Below are positions 1-8,306 of a DNA stretch of 64,000 nucleotides, in pieces; positions within the stretch are counted from its first letter, which is position 1, and the number at the start of each line of letters is the position of its first letter. The DNA comes from Bombiscardovia coagulans (GTDB taxonomy: Bacteria > Actinomycetota > Actinomycetes > Actinomycetales > Bifidobacteriaceae). The notes under the pieces are model-generated. The model had not been told where the DNA came from and ran no database searches. It worked only from the letters and a program-made list of their open reading frames with translations. The stretch lies in contig NZ_MWWS01000009.1 of the NCBI RefSeq assembly GCF_002259585.1, positions 1 to 64,000 of the forward strand, given 5' to 3'. The position numbers and the translations under genes were made by a program.

Positions 1-324
1 TACGCGGTGCCAGTATTCTTGACTTCTGGCCCCCACTACACTCCGGTCGAAGTGCAATTTCGAACCATCGCCATGGACTATTGGGCAAGCCTTGAACACC
101 AACTACGCTATAAATCAGACTTACCGGATAACCGACTAGCTGAGCACTCGCAGACCCTTCTTGACTGTGCCAGGTCTCTACAAAACATTGAAGTGCAAAT
201 GCAGTCAATCCACAGGGATATATCAGGCTCCCCACAAGAGCAGGAGAGCGATGATGAGCGTTTAGAGAATCATAGATCGTCAAGAGAGCAACAACCTATA
301 CAGGCCAGTCATCCACTACACTAA
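1..324 (+). CDS. Small alarmone synthetase / GTP pyrophosphokinase, C-terminal part
   Basis: This is the 3' end of a gene that begins before the window; the frame is open from base 1. The readable part carries the RelA/SpoT synthetase signature VEVQFRTIAMDYWASLEH, followed by a short acidic, Glu/Arg-rich tail. In this family that motif belongs to the (p)ppGpp synthetase domain. The protein stops about 80 residues later with no TGS or ACT domain, so it fits a single-domain small alarmone synthetase (RelQ/YjbM-like) rather than a long Rel enzyme. The GTG at position 7 is not a plausible start, because it falls inside the conserved domain. The product would transfer pyrophosphate from ATP to GDP or GTP in stress signalling. 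Confidence 0.85.
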   Translation, partial: YAVPVFLTSGPHYTPVEVQFRTIAMDYWASLEHQLRYKSDLPDNRLAEHSQTLLDCARSLQNIEVQMQSIHRDISGSPQEQESDDERLENHRSSREQQPIQASHPLH

Positions 325-344
325 AGGCAAAACTCAATCACTCG

Positions 345-385
345 TAGGCGTACCAAACCCATGACAGCTTGTTGCGGTACGCCTA
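345..385. terminator. Bidirectional terminator hairpin
   Basis: The inverted repeat taggcgtacc (345-354) and ggtacgccta (376-385) lies between the convergent alarmone synthetase and aldo/keto reductase genes. The flanking ctc and gag extend the stem on the outside. A 21-nt loop separates the arms and there is no long T run, so it is called from its position and symmetry. Confidence 0.6.
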
Positions 386-393
386 AGAGTCAA

Positions 394-1233
394 CTAAAAG
401 TCGAAATTATCAGGATCTGCACCAACGCGTTGTCCTGTATCCATAGCGGATATTGTCATCATTTGTTCTTCAGTGAGTTCAAAATCACATACATCAAGAT
501 TTTGTACAATCCTGTCTTGGTGTATTGACTTAGGGATTACGATGACTCCTCGCTGTAACTGCCAGCGTATAACTACCTGGGCAGGAGACTTTCCATATTT
601 ATTTCCAATTGCAGTCAACTCGGCATTACTCAATAGGTGAGTTCCACTACCCCCCAAAGGACTCCAAACCTCAACGTCAGTCCGTAATTCGCCTTGGCAA
701 TAATCAATCAAAGCCTGGTTAACAAAGATAGGCGAAGATTCGATCTGGTTCACTGCCGGCTTTAAGGATGATAGAGCATGGAGCTCGTCTAAATGGTGCT
801 GTTCAAAGTTGCATACGCCTATAGCTCTCACTCGCCTATCCTGATAGAGTTCTTCCATATCTTCCCAGGCTTTTTGCCAGCCCTCTGTCGGCCAGTGAAT
901 CAAGTATAAATCGATGTAATCAGTATTAAGTCGGTCCAAACTCTCCTCAAACGCCTGCCTAGTGCGCCCGGAACGTATATCTTCGTTCCATAACTTTGTT
1001 GTAACAAAAACATCGCGTCTAGGTATCCCTGATTGTGCAATCCCTTTTCCTACAGAACTTTCGTTTCCATATACTTTTGCAGTATCGATGTGCCGGTATC
1101 CTGCTTGCAAAGCCCACCGAACGGCATTCACCGTCTCATCCCCCTCTTGAGTCTGGAATACTCCTAAACCTAATTGTGGGATAGAAATTCCATTATTCAA
1201 CTTAATCATTGGCTGTTGATAGCTGTCGACCAT
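394..1233 (-). CDS. Aldo/keto reductase
   Basis: This 279-residue protein is a complete single-domain NADPH-dependent aldo/keto reductase of the 2,5-diketo-D-gluconate reductase-like group. The usual catalytic tetrad is visible: Asp50 and Tyr55 in DTAKVYG, Lys80 in TTKLW and His113 in LIHWP. The C-terminal VIPKS motif that helps bind the cofactor phosphate is also present. The enzyme reduces aldehydes or ketones in the cytoplasm; its physiological substrate cannot be read from the sequence. It stands alone, convergent with the alarmone synthetase and divergent from the Bax-inhibitor gene across a 200-bp spacer that must hold both promoters. Confidence 0.9.
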   Translation of the reverse strand: MVDSYQQPMIKLNNGISIPQLGLGVFQTQEGDETVNAVRWALQAGYRHIDTAKVYGNESSVGKGIAQSGIPRRDVFVTTKLWNEDIRSGRTRQAFEESLDRLNTDYIDLYLIHWPTEGWQKAWEDMEELYQDRRVRAIGVCNFEQHHLDELHALSSLKPAVNQIESSPIFVNQALIDYCQGELRTDVEVWSPLGGSGTHLLSNAELTAIGNKYGKSPAQVVIRWQLQRGVIVIPKSIHQDRIVQNLDVCDFELTEEQMMTISAMDTGQRVGADPDNFDF

Positions 1234-1433
1234 GACTGCATCTCCTTACTGTTATAGCTCACCTTTGATGTAGATGACCTATTGATCTATGGTATGCCCT
1301 CTTTGTAGAGTCTGCTACGCTAGGCCGATGTTCGGCTGGAGCGGATTTTCAGACATTATTCAGACAATGCAGCTAGTCTAGATAGTATCGGTGCGTAGTT
1401 TTCACTTACGCTCGCCAGTAAGAGGAGGAGCTT

Positions 1434-2240
1434 ATGACATTTAATCGCCAGCCCCACAATAATGGCTACCCACAGCAGTCATATAATACTAATGAACCCT
1501 TCCAACAACCGTACGTGGTTAATAATGACGGTACAGCCGCTATTCCCACTCAGACAACTTATGCATATGAGCATGCTGAGCGTGTCTCAATGACTCGGGC
1601 CTACGGAGAAATGGCTCTTGGACTGATCGTCACTGCTCTGGTAGCGTACGTAACATTCACTTCGGGCTTACTCGAGCGATTCGTCCTGGCTACTGGAAGT
1701 ATTGGTTGGATTGGATTGTGCGTCGCCCAAGTTGTTTTTGCTTTAGCCTTGTCTACCAGGGTGATGAAGATGAAGACTTCTACAGGCCGCTTTATGTTTT
1801 ACGCATATGCGGCACTTATGGGTTTTACCCTCAGTTCACTGTTTGCTAGTTATTCCATATCAGTCTTACTAGTGGCCCTATTAACTTGTGCCGGTTTCTT
1901 CTTTACTTTAACTATGCTTGGCCTAACAACAAAGAAAAATCTGCTCGGTTGGGGATCTATTTTCTTTGCAGCTTTGCTTGCTTTAGTCATCGTCCAAGTC
2001 GTTTTGTTGTTCGTGGCTCCGTCTAATACCACTATGAAGGTAATTGCAGCATTAGGTATTGCACTTTTCGCTGGATTGACCATGTATGACGCTCAGCAGA
2101 CCAGGGCCTTGTTTGCCAATTACCAGAGCCAAGGTACAGAAGTCATAGAGCGCATTTCGATTCTGTGTGCTTTGAACCTTTATCTTGATTTTGTAAACAT
2201 GTTCTTGTACATCGTTCAATTGTTCGGTTCGCGTGATTAA
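1434..2240 (+). CDS. Bax inhibitor-1/YccA family membrane protein
   Basis: This 268-residue protein has a hydrophilic Gln/Asn-rich N-terminal tail of about 50 residues followed by seven hydrophobic segments, the layout of the BI-1/UPF0005 (TMBIM) family. The late motif around MYDAQQTRALF matches the family's conserved loop with a charged residue before the last membrane helices. Family members are thought to act as pH-dependent cation leak channels or membrane-stress proteins; the role here is not known. A GAGGAGC ribosome binding site lies 3 to 4 bases before ATG. The gene is single and ends at a strong hairpin shared with the convergent P-type ATPase gene. Confidence 0.9.
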   Translation: MTFNRQPHNNGYPQQSYNTNEPFQQPYVVNNDGTAAIPTQTTYAYEHAERVSMTRAYGEMALGLIVTALVAYVTFTSGLLERFVLATGSIGWIGLCVAQVVFALALSTRVMKMKTSTGRFMFYAYAALMGFTLSSLFASYSISVLLVALLTCAGFFFTLTMLGLTTKKNLLGWGSIFFAALLALVIVQVVLLFVAPSNTTMKVIAALGIALFAGLTMYDAQQTRALFANYQSQGTEVIERISILCALNLYLDFVNMFLYIVQLFGSRD

Positions 2241-2259
2241 TTCATCACTATCACATTAA

Positions 2260-2299
2260 GTTCGCCCTCCTAGCAAATGTAACTGCTGGGAGGGCGAAC
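2260..2299. terminator. Bidirectional terminator hairpin
   Basis: Arms gttcgccctcctagca (2260-2275) and tgctgggagggcgaac (2284-2299) pair over 16 positions with one G-T wobble and an 8-nt loop. It separates the convergent Bax-inhibitor-family gene and the P-type ATPase gene. Confidence 0.75.
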
Positions 2300-2312
2300 C
2301 TGTATAAGTTTG

Positions 2313-4748
2313 TTAATGCGACTTATCCAGAAGCTTGGAAATACTGACTCCTGCTCCCATAACCAGCAAGCCTAGGCATACCCCGACAGCGGTCACAAGT
2401 GCAGCTCTACCCGCCGGCAGAACAATCGCAAAAAAGTGTGCCACAAACGGTATATACGCTCCAACGACACCGGCTACAGCAAATATGAGAACAAGTACTC
2501 CCCTCCATGACTTGAGAGGTCTAGCCACTCGTGCCAGCACAAGAATCCCCATAGCAAAGAGGATAATGGCACATGCTGTGCGAAGTTGTGACAACTGGAC
2601 AGGATTACTAACATTCCACTCCATTAGGGCTGGTATCGACCATGCAGCACATAGAACAACAAAGGCTGTAGCAATACCACCCGGTAGAGCAAAATCAACC
2701 ACTCGCTTAAGGAATCCTGGCTTATACCGTCGCGTATTAGGAGCAAGAGCCAAGAAGAAGGCCGGAGTACCAATCGTAAGAGCACCGATATAAGTGATGT
2801 GCCTGGGTAGGTAGGGGAAGGGTATACCGGTGAGCACAACTCCTATTGAAATCAATGCTGAGTATACAGTTTTCACCAAGAAAAGACCTGCTACTCGTTC
2901 CATATTGGCCATCACTTGGCGACCGCGAGCAACTACATCGGGCAAATGTGAGAACTTAGAATCAACCAAAACAACCTGGGCAACGGCTTTAGTTGCTGGC
3001 GCTGCATTGCCCATAGCAATACCTAGGTCAGCTTCTTTGAGCGCCAAGGAATCATTGACCCCATCACCTGTCATAGCAACGGTATGCCCTTGTACATGAA
3101 GAGCTTGAACAATCGCTTTCTTTTGATCAGGTAGAACTCTTCCTAGTACATCCACGTCTTCCAAAACGTGAGCGAGTTCCTTAACATCTTTTGGTAACGT
3201 TCGGGCATCCATGGCCTTGGGTTGTTCACCTCCGGTGAGATGAACCTTTGTAGCTATGGCAGCCACGGTAACTGGATTATCTCCTGAGATGATACGACAC
3301 CGCACCCCCTGGTCTCTAAACCAGGCAAGGGTTGCTTCAGCATCATCTCGAATATGTTCCGAACAGGTCACCAGTGCAACAGGTTCTAGGTCATCAGGAA
3401 GCTGAGCATCTTGGTCAGGTTGTATATCTGTTGGTGAAGCTGCTAGAAGTAAAACCCTATATCCCTTATTTGCGAGTTCTGAAACACTAGCTTTTATCGA
3501 GGTAAACTCTCCTCGTTGGGGAGCAAGCAAAACCTCTGGTGCTCCAAAATACCAATTACTACCATCTGTCTGCCTCACTGCACTCCATTTACGGGCCGAA
3601 GAAAATGGAATTCGGGCAGATACTACTTCTGCTGCTTGCACTCGAGACAATCCGTTTACAATCGCTTTTCCTGTTTCATTCATATTTTCTTCATGGCTAA
3701 CATCTACCAATGCCTGTTCCAGTTGTGACTTTCCCTTGGTAGAAAGGTTAACCAGCGAGTCAAAAACAATACCGCCATCGGTTATTGTTCCTGTCTTATC
3801 TAAATTCAAAGCGTCTACTCTTGCCAACGTCTCCACTGATTCCAACTGCTGGACGAGAGTGTTCTCTCTGGCAAGCCGAATAGCTGCTAAAGCAAAATTG
3901 AGTGATGTCAAGAGCACTAAGCCTTCAGGAATCATACCCACGACGCCAGCAACAGCAGATACAACTGCGAACTTCCAACTTCCAGTTGTTATAGCATTCT
4001 GGAGCCCACCGACTGTTCTCAGTTGAGACCAAATCAGTAAAACACATAAAGGCACAACCACAAAGGTCATCACCTTAAGAATCTTATTTATACCATCATT
4101 GAGATCAGAGTGAACTTTCTTGTAAGCCTTAGCCTGAGCAGTTAACTGAGCTGCATATGAATCCGGACCGACTGCGGTCACTGTTGCTAAAGCCAATCCA
4201 GAAATGGCTGTCGAACCTGAATAAACTGTACCTCCTTGTTCCTTTCGTACAGTTTTCGACTCTCCAGTAAGCATGGACTCGTCGAGTTCCAGGCCCCAAT
4301 CTTGGATAACTTCTGCGTCTGCCGGTACTTGATCACCAGAACGGATCCACAGCAGGTCTCCAAGAACGATCCCATCATGTGGAACTTTCACATCATGCCC
4401 ATCGCGATGCACGTACGAGTCTGAAGCCACCAAGATTGAGAGCTTATCTAAGGTCTTCTTGGCCTTGAGTTCAGTAGCTACTCCAATTCCAGTATTGATT
4501 ATGATAATAATGCCGAAGACAGCATCTTTCCACTGACCAGTTACGAGCACCACCAACATTGCTACGAAAATAATGGCATTGAAGAGTGTACAAACATTCG
4601 ACCGAATAATCTGGCCTAAACTGCGAGAAGACTGGTCATGAGTGACATTACCAAGTCCTGCAGCAACTTGTTCCTTGACCTGCGCTGAAGTCAGGCCAGT
4701 TAGTTTTATATCTGGAAAGACAGTTTCCTGCGTCACTTGCCCACTCAT
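2313..4748 (-). CDS. CtpE-like cation-transporting P-type ATPase
   Basis: This 811-residue P-type ATPase has the actuator TGES loop at about 161-164, a GMIPEGL membrane motif at 271-277, the phosphorylation motif DKTGTIT with Asp at about 317 and the hinge MTGDGVND. There is no N-terminal heavy-metal CxxC domain and no KdpB-type composition. Length and the PEG motif fit the actinobacterial CtpE group, for which calcium transport has been reported in mycobacteria; calcium is therefore the best guess for the ion, by family only. About ten membrane segments are expected. Its ATG overlaps the stop of the upstream lipoprotein gene as ATGA (4745-4748), so translation of the two is probably coupled. 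It ends at the hairpin shared with the Bax-inhibitor-family gene. Confidence 0.88.
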   Translation of the reverse strand: MSGQVTQETVFPDIKLTGLTSAQVKEQVAAGLGNVTHDQSSRSLGQIIRSNVCTLFNAIIFVAMLVVLVTGQWKDAVFGIIIIINTGIGVATELKAKKTLDKLSILVASDSYVHRDGHDVKVPHDGIVLGDLLWIRSGDQVPADAEVIQDWGLELDESMLTGESKTVRKEQGGTVYSGSTAISGLALATVTAVGPDSYAAQLTAQAKAYKKVHSDLNDGINKILKVMTFVVVPLCVLLIWSQLRTVGGLQNAITTGSWKFAVVSAVAGVVGMIPEGLVLLTSLNFALAAIRLARENTLVQQLESVETLARVDALNLDKTGTITDGGIVFDSLVNLSTKGKSQLEQALVDVSHEENMNETGKAIVNGLSRVQAAEVVSARIPFSSARKWSAVRQTDGSNWYFGAPEVLLAPQRGEFTSIKASVSELANKGYRVLLLAASPTDIQPDQDAQLPDDLEPVALVTCSEHIRDDAEATLAWFRDQGVRCRIISGDNPVTVAAIATKVHLTGGEQPKAMDARTLPKDVKELAHVLEDVDVLGRVLPDQKKAIVQALHVQGHTVAMTGDGVNDSLALKEADLGIAMGNAAPATKAVAQVVLVDSKFSHLPDVVARGRQVMANMERVAGLFLVKTVYSALISIGVVLTGIPFPYLPRHITYIGALTIGTPAFFLALAPNTRRYKPGFLKRVVDFALPGGIATAFVVLCAAWSIPALMEWNVSNPVQLSQLRTACAIILFAMGILVLARVARPLKSWRGVLVLIFAVAGVVGAYIPFVAHFFAIVLPAGRAALVTAVGVCLGLLVMGAGVSISKLLDKSH

Positions 4749-5386
4749 AACTTCTCCTCTATTTGATCTGGAGGCTCATGTTGCGTCATATCATCTTCCA
4801 AGTTCACCAACATCCTACGAGGATGCTCACGATCGTCAACAATGGTTTGTATGGCCTTCCCTAGCGGTTGAGAGTGTGAGGACTGTTCATCTAGGTACAA
4901 CTGGGCCGCATACAGTGTCGAATCTTGAAGACGGTAACCTTCTCCCAATAAGACTACCGGTATACCAGCTCGTCGAGCTGACCTCAAACTCTTTGACCAG
5001 TCAGCTTCCCCCATATGTTCCACAAGTATGAGCGATACTTTTCGCCCTACAGCATCCGCAACAGCCTGTTCTTGACCAAAAGCATCCTCAGCATCGGCAT
5101 AGTAAGCAGTAAATCCATTATGTTCTAAAAGGTCAAACATGCGTGTATTAGTATCTTGGATACCATCACGGTCATGCTTGTTTGCAGCTGCTACGATGGC
5201 AACTTTGATATTGGTGCGATCAGTTCCGTCATGCTCAGCAGTTATTCCCGACTTCCAGCTGTCACCCACTGCATGACCTCTAGGCGCGCATCCTTGCAAA
5301 GCTGCTAACAAAGACAACGTGCATAACAATGCAGCAAGGCCACGAGAAAAGTTCCAACTTCGTATACAGACATGCCAATGAGTCAT
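4745..5386 (-). CDS. Short lipoprotein with periplasmic-binding-like fold fragment
   Basis: I do not recognise a named family for this 213-residue protein. It begins with a basic stretch, a hydrophobic segment (about residues 15-31) and a cysteine in LLAALQGC, which fits a lipoprotein signal peptide. The mature part (IKVAIVAAANKHD, then MFDLLEHNGF, then VSLILVEHMG and AGIPVVLLGEG) alternates strands and helices as in one lobe of a sugar-binding or LacI-type periplasmic protein, but it is too short for two lobes. It lies 36 bp after the methyltransferase gene and shares an ATGA overlap with the P-type ATPase, so it may be an accessory sensor or ligand-binding partner of that pump. That role is an inference. 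Confidence 0.7.
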   Translation of the reverse strand: MTHWHVCIRSWNFSRGLAALLCTLSLLAALQGCAPRGHAVGDSWKSGITAEHDGTDRTNIKVAIVAAANKHDRDGIQDTNTRMFDLLEHNGFTAYYADAEDAFGQEQAVADAVGRKVSLILVEHMGEADWSKSLRSARRAGIPVVLLGEGYRLQDSTLYAAQLYLDEQSSHSQPLGKAIQTIVDDREHPRRMLVNLEDDMTQHEPPDQIEEKL

Positions 5387-5422
5387 GCCTGTATTGTAAC
5401 CATCAAATATTTCGATCAGGAA

Positions 5423-6679
5423 CTACTTGCTGAAGACAGCCAGGGTCTCCACATGATGAGTCATGGGATAAATATCGTACGATTTGATATGTGTCAGACG
5501 ATAGCCCGCCTCAACCAGCGTAGCTGTATCTCTTGCAAGACTTGCAGGATTGCAAGACACATATACAATTAAAGGCACCCCAGAGTTTGCAATTTGCCGG
5601 CAAACAGCAGCCTTGGCACCAGAGCGAGGTGGATCTAAAACAACTGCGTCTGGTTTAGCGTGTTTGTGCGTCAAGCCATCAGCAATTGTCTTGCTTACGT
5701 CTCCGCACAGGGCTGTAACTTGTGAATCCACCCCAGCACATTTAGCATTGTGCCTAGCTTGCGCTACTGCTATCCGCGAACCTTCAATACTTAAGAGACA
5801 CGCATCAGCAGCGAGTTCAGTCAAAGGAAGAGTGAAGAGTCCTGCCCCTGAGTACAAGTCCCAGATGACTGGCGATTGGACCGTATTTAAACCTGTTTGC
5901 ACAGCATCCATTACCTCTGCTGCTAAAAGCTGAGGAGCTGACCTATGAATCTGCCAAAAGCCGGCAGCATCAACCTCATAGACAAAATTGTGTCCATCGA
6001 GGCGGATGTTCTCTGTGAGTTTACGCCTGCCAGCTTTGACCTTGTTACCAATAAGGAGGGCAAAATTATCCCCCCGCTCTTCATCCTCGTGTTGTGGCAC
6101 AGCTATACGGATAGGGCTTCCGGGCTCAAATCCACCCTTCCACACTCCCAGCTTCCCAGCTATGTCATTGAGCGATCGTGTAGCCAAAGGCATGGCAGAA
6201 AGAGGGATGCGCTCGTGTGACTCACGGCGGCGCATTGAAGGTAGCCCTTGTTCATTGGCAATCAAATCGATGCGGGTCCGCCAGTTAAGTCCACCAAGCT
6301 CGTCATCCCCATCGGGACGCTGCACAGAAACACGTGCTTGTACATGCCCTATTCGGCTCATCTGTTCCTCGACAGTGGCTTGTTTCCACTTCAACTGACC
6401 AGGCAAGCTCACATGTACTAAATCAGCCCCTCCCAGGCCTCCACCCCAAGCCAACGGTCCAGCTAAAGGCCAGGCAGGTTCCACTCGGTCTGCACTGGCT
6501 TCAAGTACCTTGGTCACTTCGCCTGTTAAAAATCGACGCTTACTCCGAATGGGCATGTCAACTTTTGCCTCAACAAGCTCTCCAGGAAGGGCGAAACGCA
6601 GGAATATAACCTGTCCATCAATGTGCCCTACGCACCGACCTTGATCGGCATAGCGCTCTACTCGGACAGTAACTTGCAT
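5423..6679 (-). CDS. TrmA/RumA-family RNA (uracil-5-)-methyltransferase
   Basis: This 418-residue S-adenosylmethionine-dependent RNA methyltransferase has an N-terminal TRAM (OB-like) domain over about the first 60 residues, the SAM-binding stretch DLYSGAGLF (274-282), DPPRSG (349-354) and the catalytic cysteine motif SCNPASLARD (Cys near 376). The iron-sulfur cysteine cluster found in E. coli RlmD is absent: the corresponding area reads GGGLGGADL. This makes it the cluster-less actinobacterial type, and whether it modifies tRNA U54 or 23S rRNA cannot be told from sequence. AGGAG precedes ATG by about 10 nt. It follows DUF3710 and DUF3159 genes on the same strand, a known actinobacterial neighbourhood. 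Confidence 0.88.
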   Translation of the reverse strand: MQVTVRVERYADQGRCVGHIDGQVIFLRFALPGELVEAKVDMPIRSKRRFLTGEVTKVLEASADRVEPAWPLAGPLAWGGGLGGADLVHVSLPGQLKWKQATVEEQMSRIGHVQARVSVQRPDGDDELGGLNWRTRIDLIANEQGLPSMRRRESHERIPLSAMPLATRSLNDIAGKLGVWKGGFEPGSPIRIAVPQHEDEERGDNFALLIGNKVKAGRRKLTENIRLDGHNFVYEVDAAGFWQIHRSAPQLLAAEVMDAVQTGLNTVQSPVIWDLYSGAGLFTLPLTELAADACLLSIEGSRIAVAQARHNAKCAGVDSQVTALCGDVSKTIADGLTHKHAKPDAVVLDPPRSGAKAAVCRQIANSGVPLIVYVSCNPASLARDTATLVEAGYRLTHIKSYDIYPMTHHVETLAVFSK

Positions 6680-6750
6680 GACAGTTTATCTCCTCATCAT
6701 ATGTTTAACAGCATTATGTACTCAGCTAATCTTCCTAGAGCGTCCAACTG

Positions 6751-7437
6751 CTACTGTTGCTCTGTGGACTCACCTGGATGATAGTGATCATGGTAAGGCT
6801 GAATAATAAAGAGCCAAGAAAACCAAATCACCATTGCAAATAAGGGCAGTCCCATTACTAGGCGTGTAGTCCCCAACCATGTCAGTCTATGAGACACATA
6901 CAGTGGTAGTTGGACTCCAAGGCGGAGTACAAACATCACCAACCACAGCAGCGTCACTCTCCAGTATGCCTTATAGAGCTTTTCATCTTGACGCCACTGC
7001 TGAATCCAGACTCTACAATCTTTCAAAACTGGCTGGCGGATGTACTCAATGATAAAACCTATGCTAGGCAGCTTACACAGTAAGCTGCCACCAAGCCCTA
7101 CAATCCAAACAACATTCGCTATAAAACCAGGGACATAGTAGTTACGCGCATCTTTACTCAACCAAGCCCAGATAAGGCAAATAGCAACAGACACCATACC
7201 TGTCAGTGCACCTAGCCAAGATTGCCTCTGACATAAACGAATCAGTAACTGAACAATCGCAAGAATTCCAGCTATCAGTATTGTCAATTGTAATTGACGG
7301 GTGCAGGCGAAGACCAGCAAAAACACAAAACCAGGCAAGACAGACTCAGCTATCCCTCGGGCACCGCCAACAGCTTCGTAGACATTGAAGTCGTCTGATC
7401 CAATTGCCGATAAACCTGTTTTTAGCTGTCCTGCCAC
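6751..7437 (-). CDS. DUF3159 family membrane protein
   Basis: This 228-residue integral membrane protein has five to six hydrophobic segments and the family-typical opening YEAVGGARGIAESVLPGF. DUF3159 proteins are conserved in actinobacteria next to DUF3710 and have no proven function. It starts with GTG (7437-7435), with GAGGTG about 12 nt upstream lying at the end of the preceding gene. Only 5 bp separate it from the DUF3710 stop codon, so the two are surely cotranscribed. Confidence 0.85.
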   Translation of the reverse strand: MAGQLKTGLSAIGSDDFNVYEAVGGARGIAESVLPGFVFLLVFACTRQLQLTILIAGILAIVQLLIRLCQRQSWLGALTGMVSVAICLIWAWLSKDARNYYVPGFIANVVWIVGLGGSLLCKLPSIGFIIEYIRQPVLKDCRVWIQQWRQDEKLYKAYWRVTLLWLVMFVLRLGVQLPLYVSHRLTWLGTTRLVMGLPLFAMVIWFSWLFIIQPYHDHYHPGESTEQQ

Positions 7438-7442
7438 GTTCT

Positions 7443-8213
7443 TTATCGCACCTCAGAAAACATAGGCCCTCGAGAGAGCGTTGTTTTCACTTCAGTTTGT
7501 TGATCGCTATCAAATGGCCCCTTTGGTTCGTCTGGAATGGTAGATTGCTCATTCTCAGAAGCAGCTTGAGCAGCACGTTCAGCAGGAGTAACAGGTGTAT
7601 GCATGGGTATCAAATCGCGTGGGGCAAGTGGCTCCTCTCCTCGATCGACAACAATATCTGAGAAATATTCGTCAAGCACAGTTTTTTCTTCGCCTTGATT
7701 GGCCGCAGGACCAGAGAAAATGCCGCGTAGCATCCACCTCGGTCCGTCAATACCCACAATTCGAGTCTTAAGAACCTTATCTTTTACTGAAACAGGCAAT
7801 GTTAATTCTGCGCCAAAAACACCCTCTTTTTCGGTGGCCTGAGCATTAGCCTCTTTCAAATCCTGGCGAATCATGTCCCACAGCCCCATAGTTTTAGGTG
7901 CTGCAAATGCTTCGACTTCTAAGCTGGAATCCCCATAAGTAATAGTGGCCCCAAGTATTTCATCACTATCTTTGTTAACTTTTATACGGAGTTCAATACC
8001 CTGTTTGAAAGGCAAATACAGTGCGCCAATATCTAAATAGTCATCATAATCGACAACATTCTCATCATGTACATCCCAGGGACCCTTGGAAAAACCGCGC
8101 TCTAGTTCACCTTCTTGTGAGTCATCGTTTTTGTCATCGTCTATCTGATCCCGCTTCCCCTCTGCTGCTCCATCTACACTCTTGCGTTTGTTACCGAATC
8201 CAAATAATCCCAT
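7443..8213 (-). CDS. DUF3710 domain-containing protein
   Basis: This 256-residue soluble protein is the first gene of a minus-strand run (DUF3710, DUF3159, methyltransferase, lipoprotein, ATPase). The core WDMIRQDLKEAN and GPRWMLRGIFSGPAA are typical of DUF3710, which is conserved beside DUF3159 in actinobacteria. In many relatives dut lies just upstream; here the upstream neighbour is the opp operon, separated by a terminator. The N-terminal 40 residues are charged and look disordered, and the C-terminal 40 residues are low complexity. The function is unknown. Confidence 0.85.
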   Translation of the reverse strand: MGLFGFGNKRKSVDGAAEGKRDQIDDDKNDDSQEGELERGFSKGPWDVHDENVVDYDDYLDIGALYLPFKQGIELRIKVNKDSDEILGATITYGDSSLEVEAFAAPKTMGLWDMIRQDLKEANAQATEKEGVFGAELTLPVSVKDKVLKTRIVGIDGPRWMLRGIFSGPAANQGEEKTVLDEYFSDIVVDRGEEPLAPRDLIPMHTPVTPAERAAQAASENEQSTIPDEPKGPFDSDQQTEVKTTLSRGPMFSEVR

Positions 8214-8254
8214 TATTCCCTCAATTCTGAACTGGCACTACCTTACTAGCCTAA

Positions 8255-8289
8255 CAAAAGACGAGGCCGGCCTACAAAAGACCGACCTC
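8255..8289 (-). terminator. Intrinsic terminator of the opp operon
   Basis: On the minus strand GAGGTCGG and CCGGCCTC pair (8289-8282 with 8270-8263, one G-U), followed by GTCTTTTGTT. It lies directly after the oppDF stop codon and before the DUF3710 gene. Confidence 0.7.
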
Positions 8290-8306
8290 ACCATGTACAT
8301 ACACTG

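Noticed and set aside
2335-2793. Plus-strand open frame of 152 codons opposite the P-type ATPase gene
   Set aside because: It is antisense to a complete, well-conserved P-type ATPase, has no ribosome site and shows Thr/Ala/Arg-rich random composition.
5550-6609. Series of plus-strand open frames opposite the methyltransferase gene
   Set aside because: All are shadows of the minus-strand coding frame; none has a recognisable domain or ribosome site.
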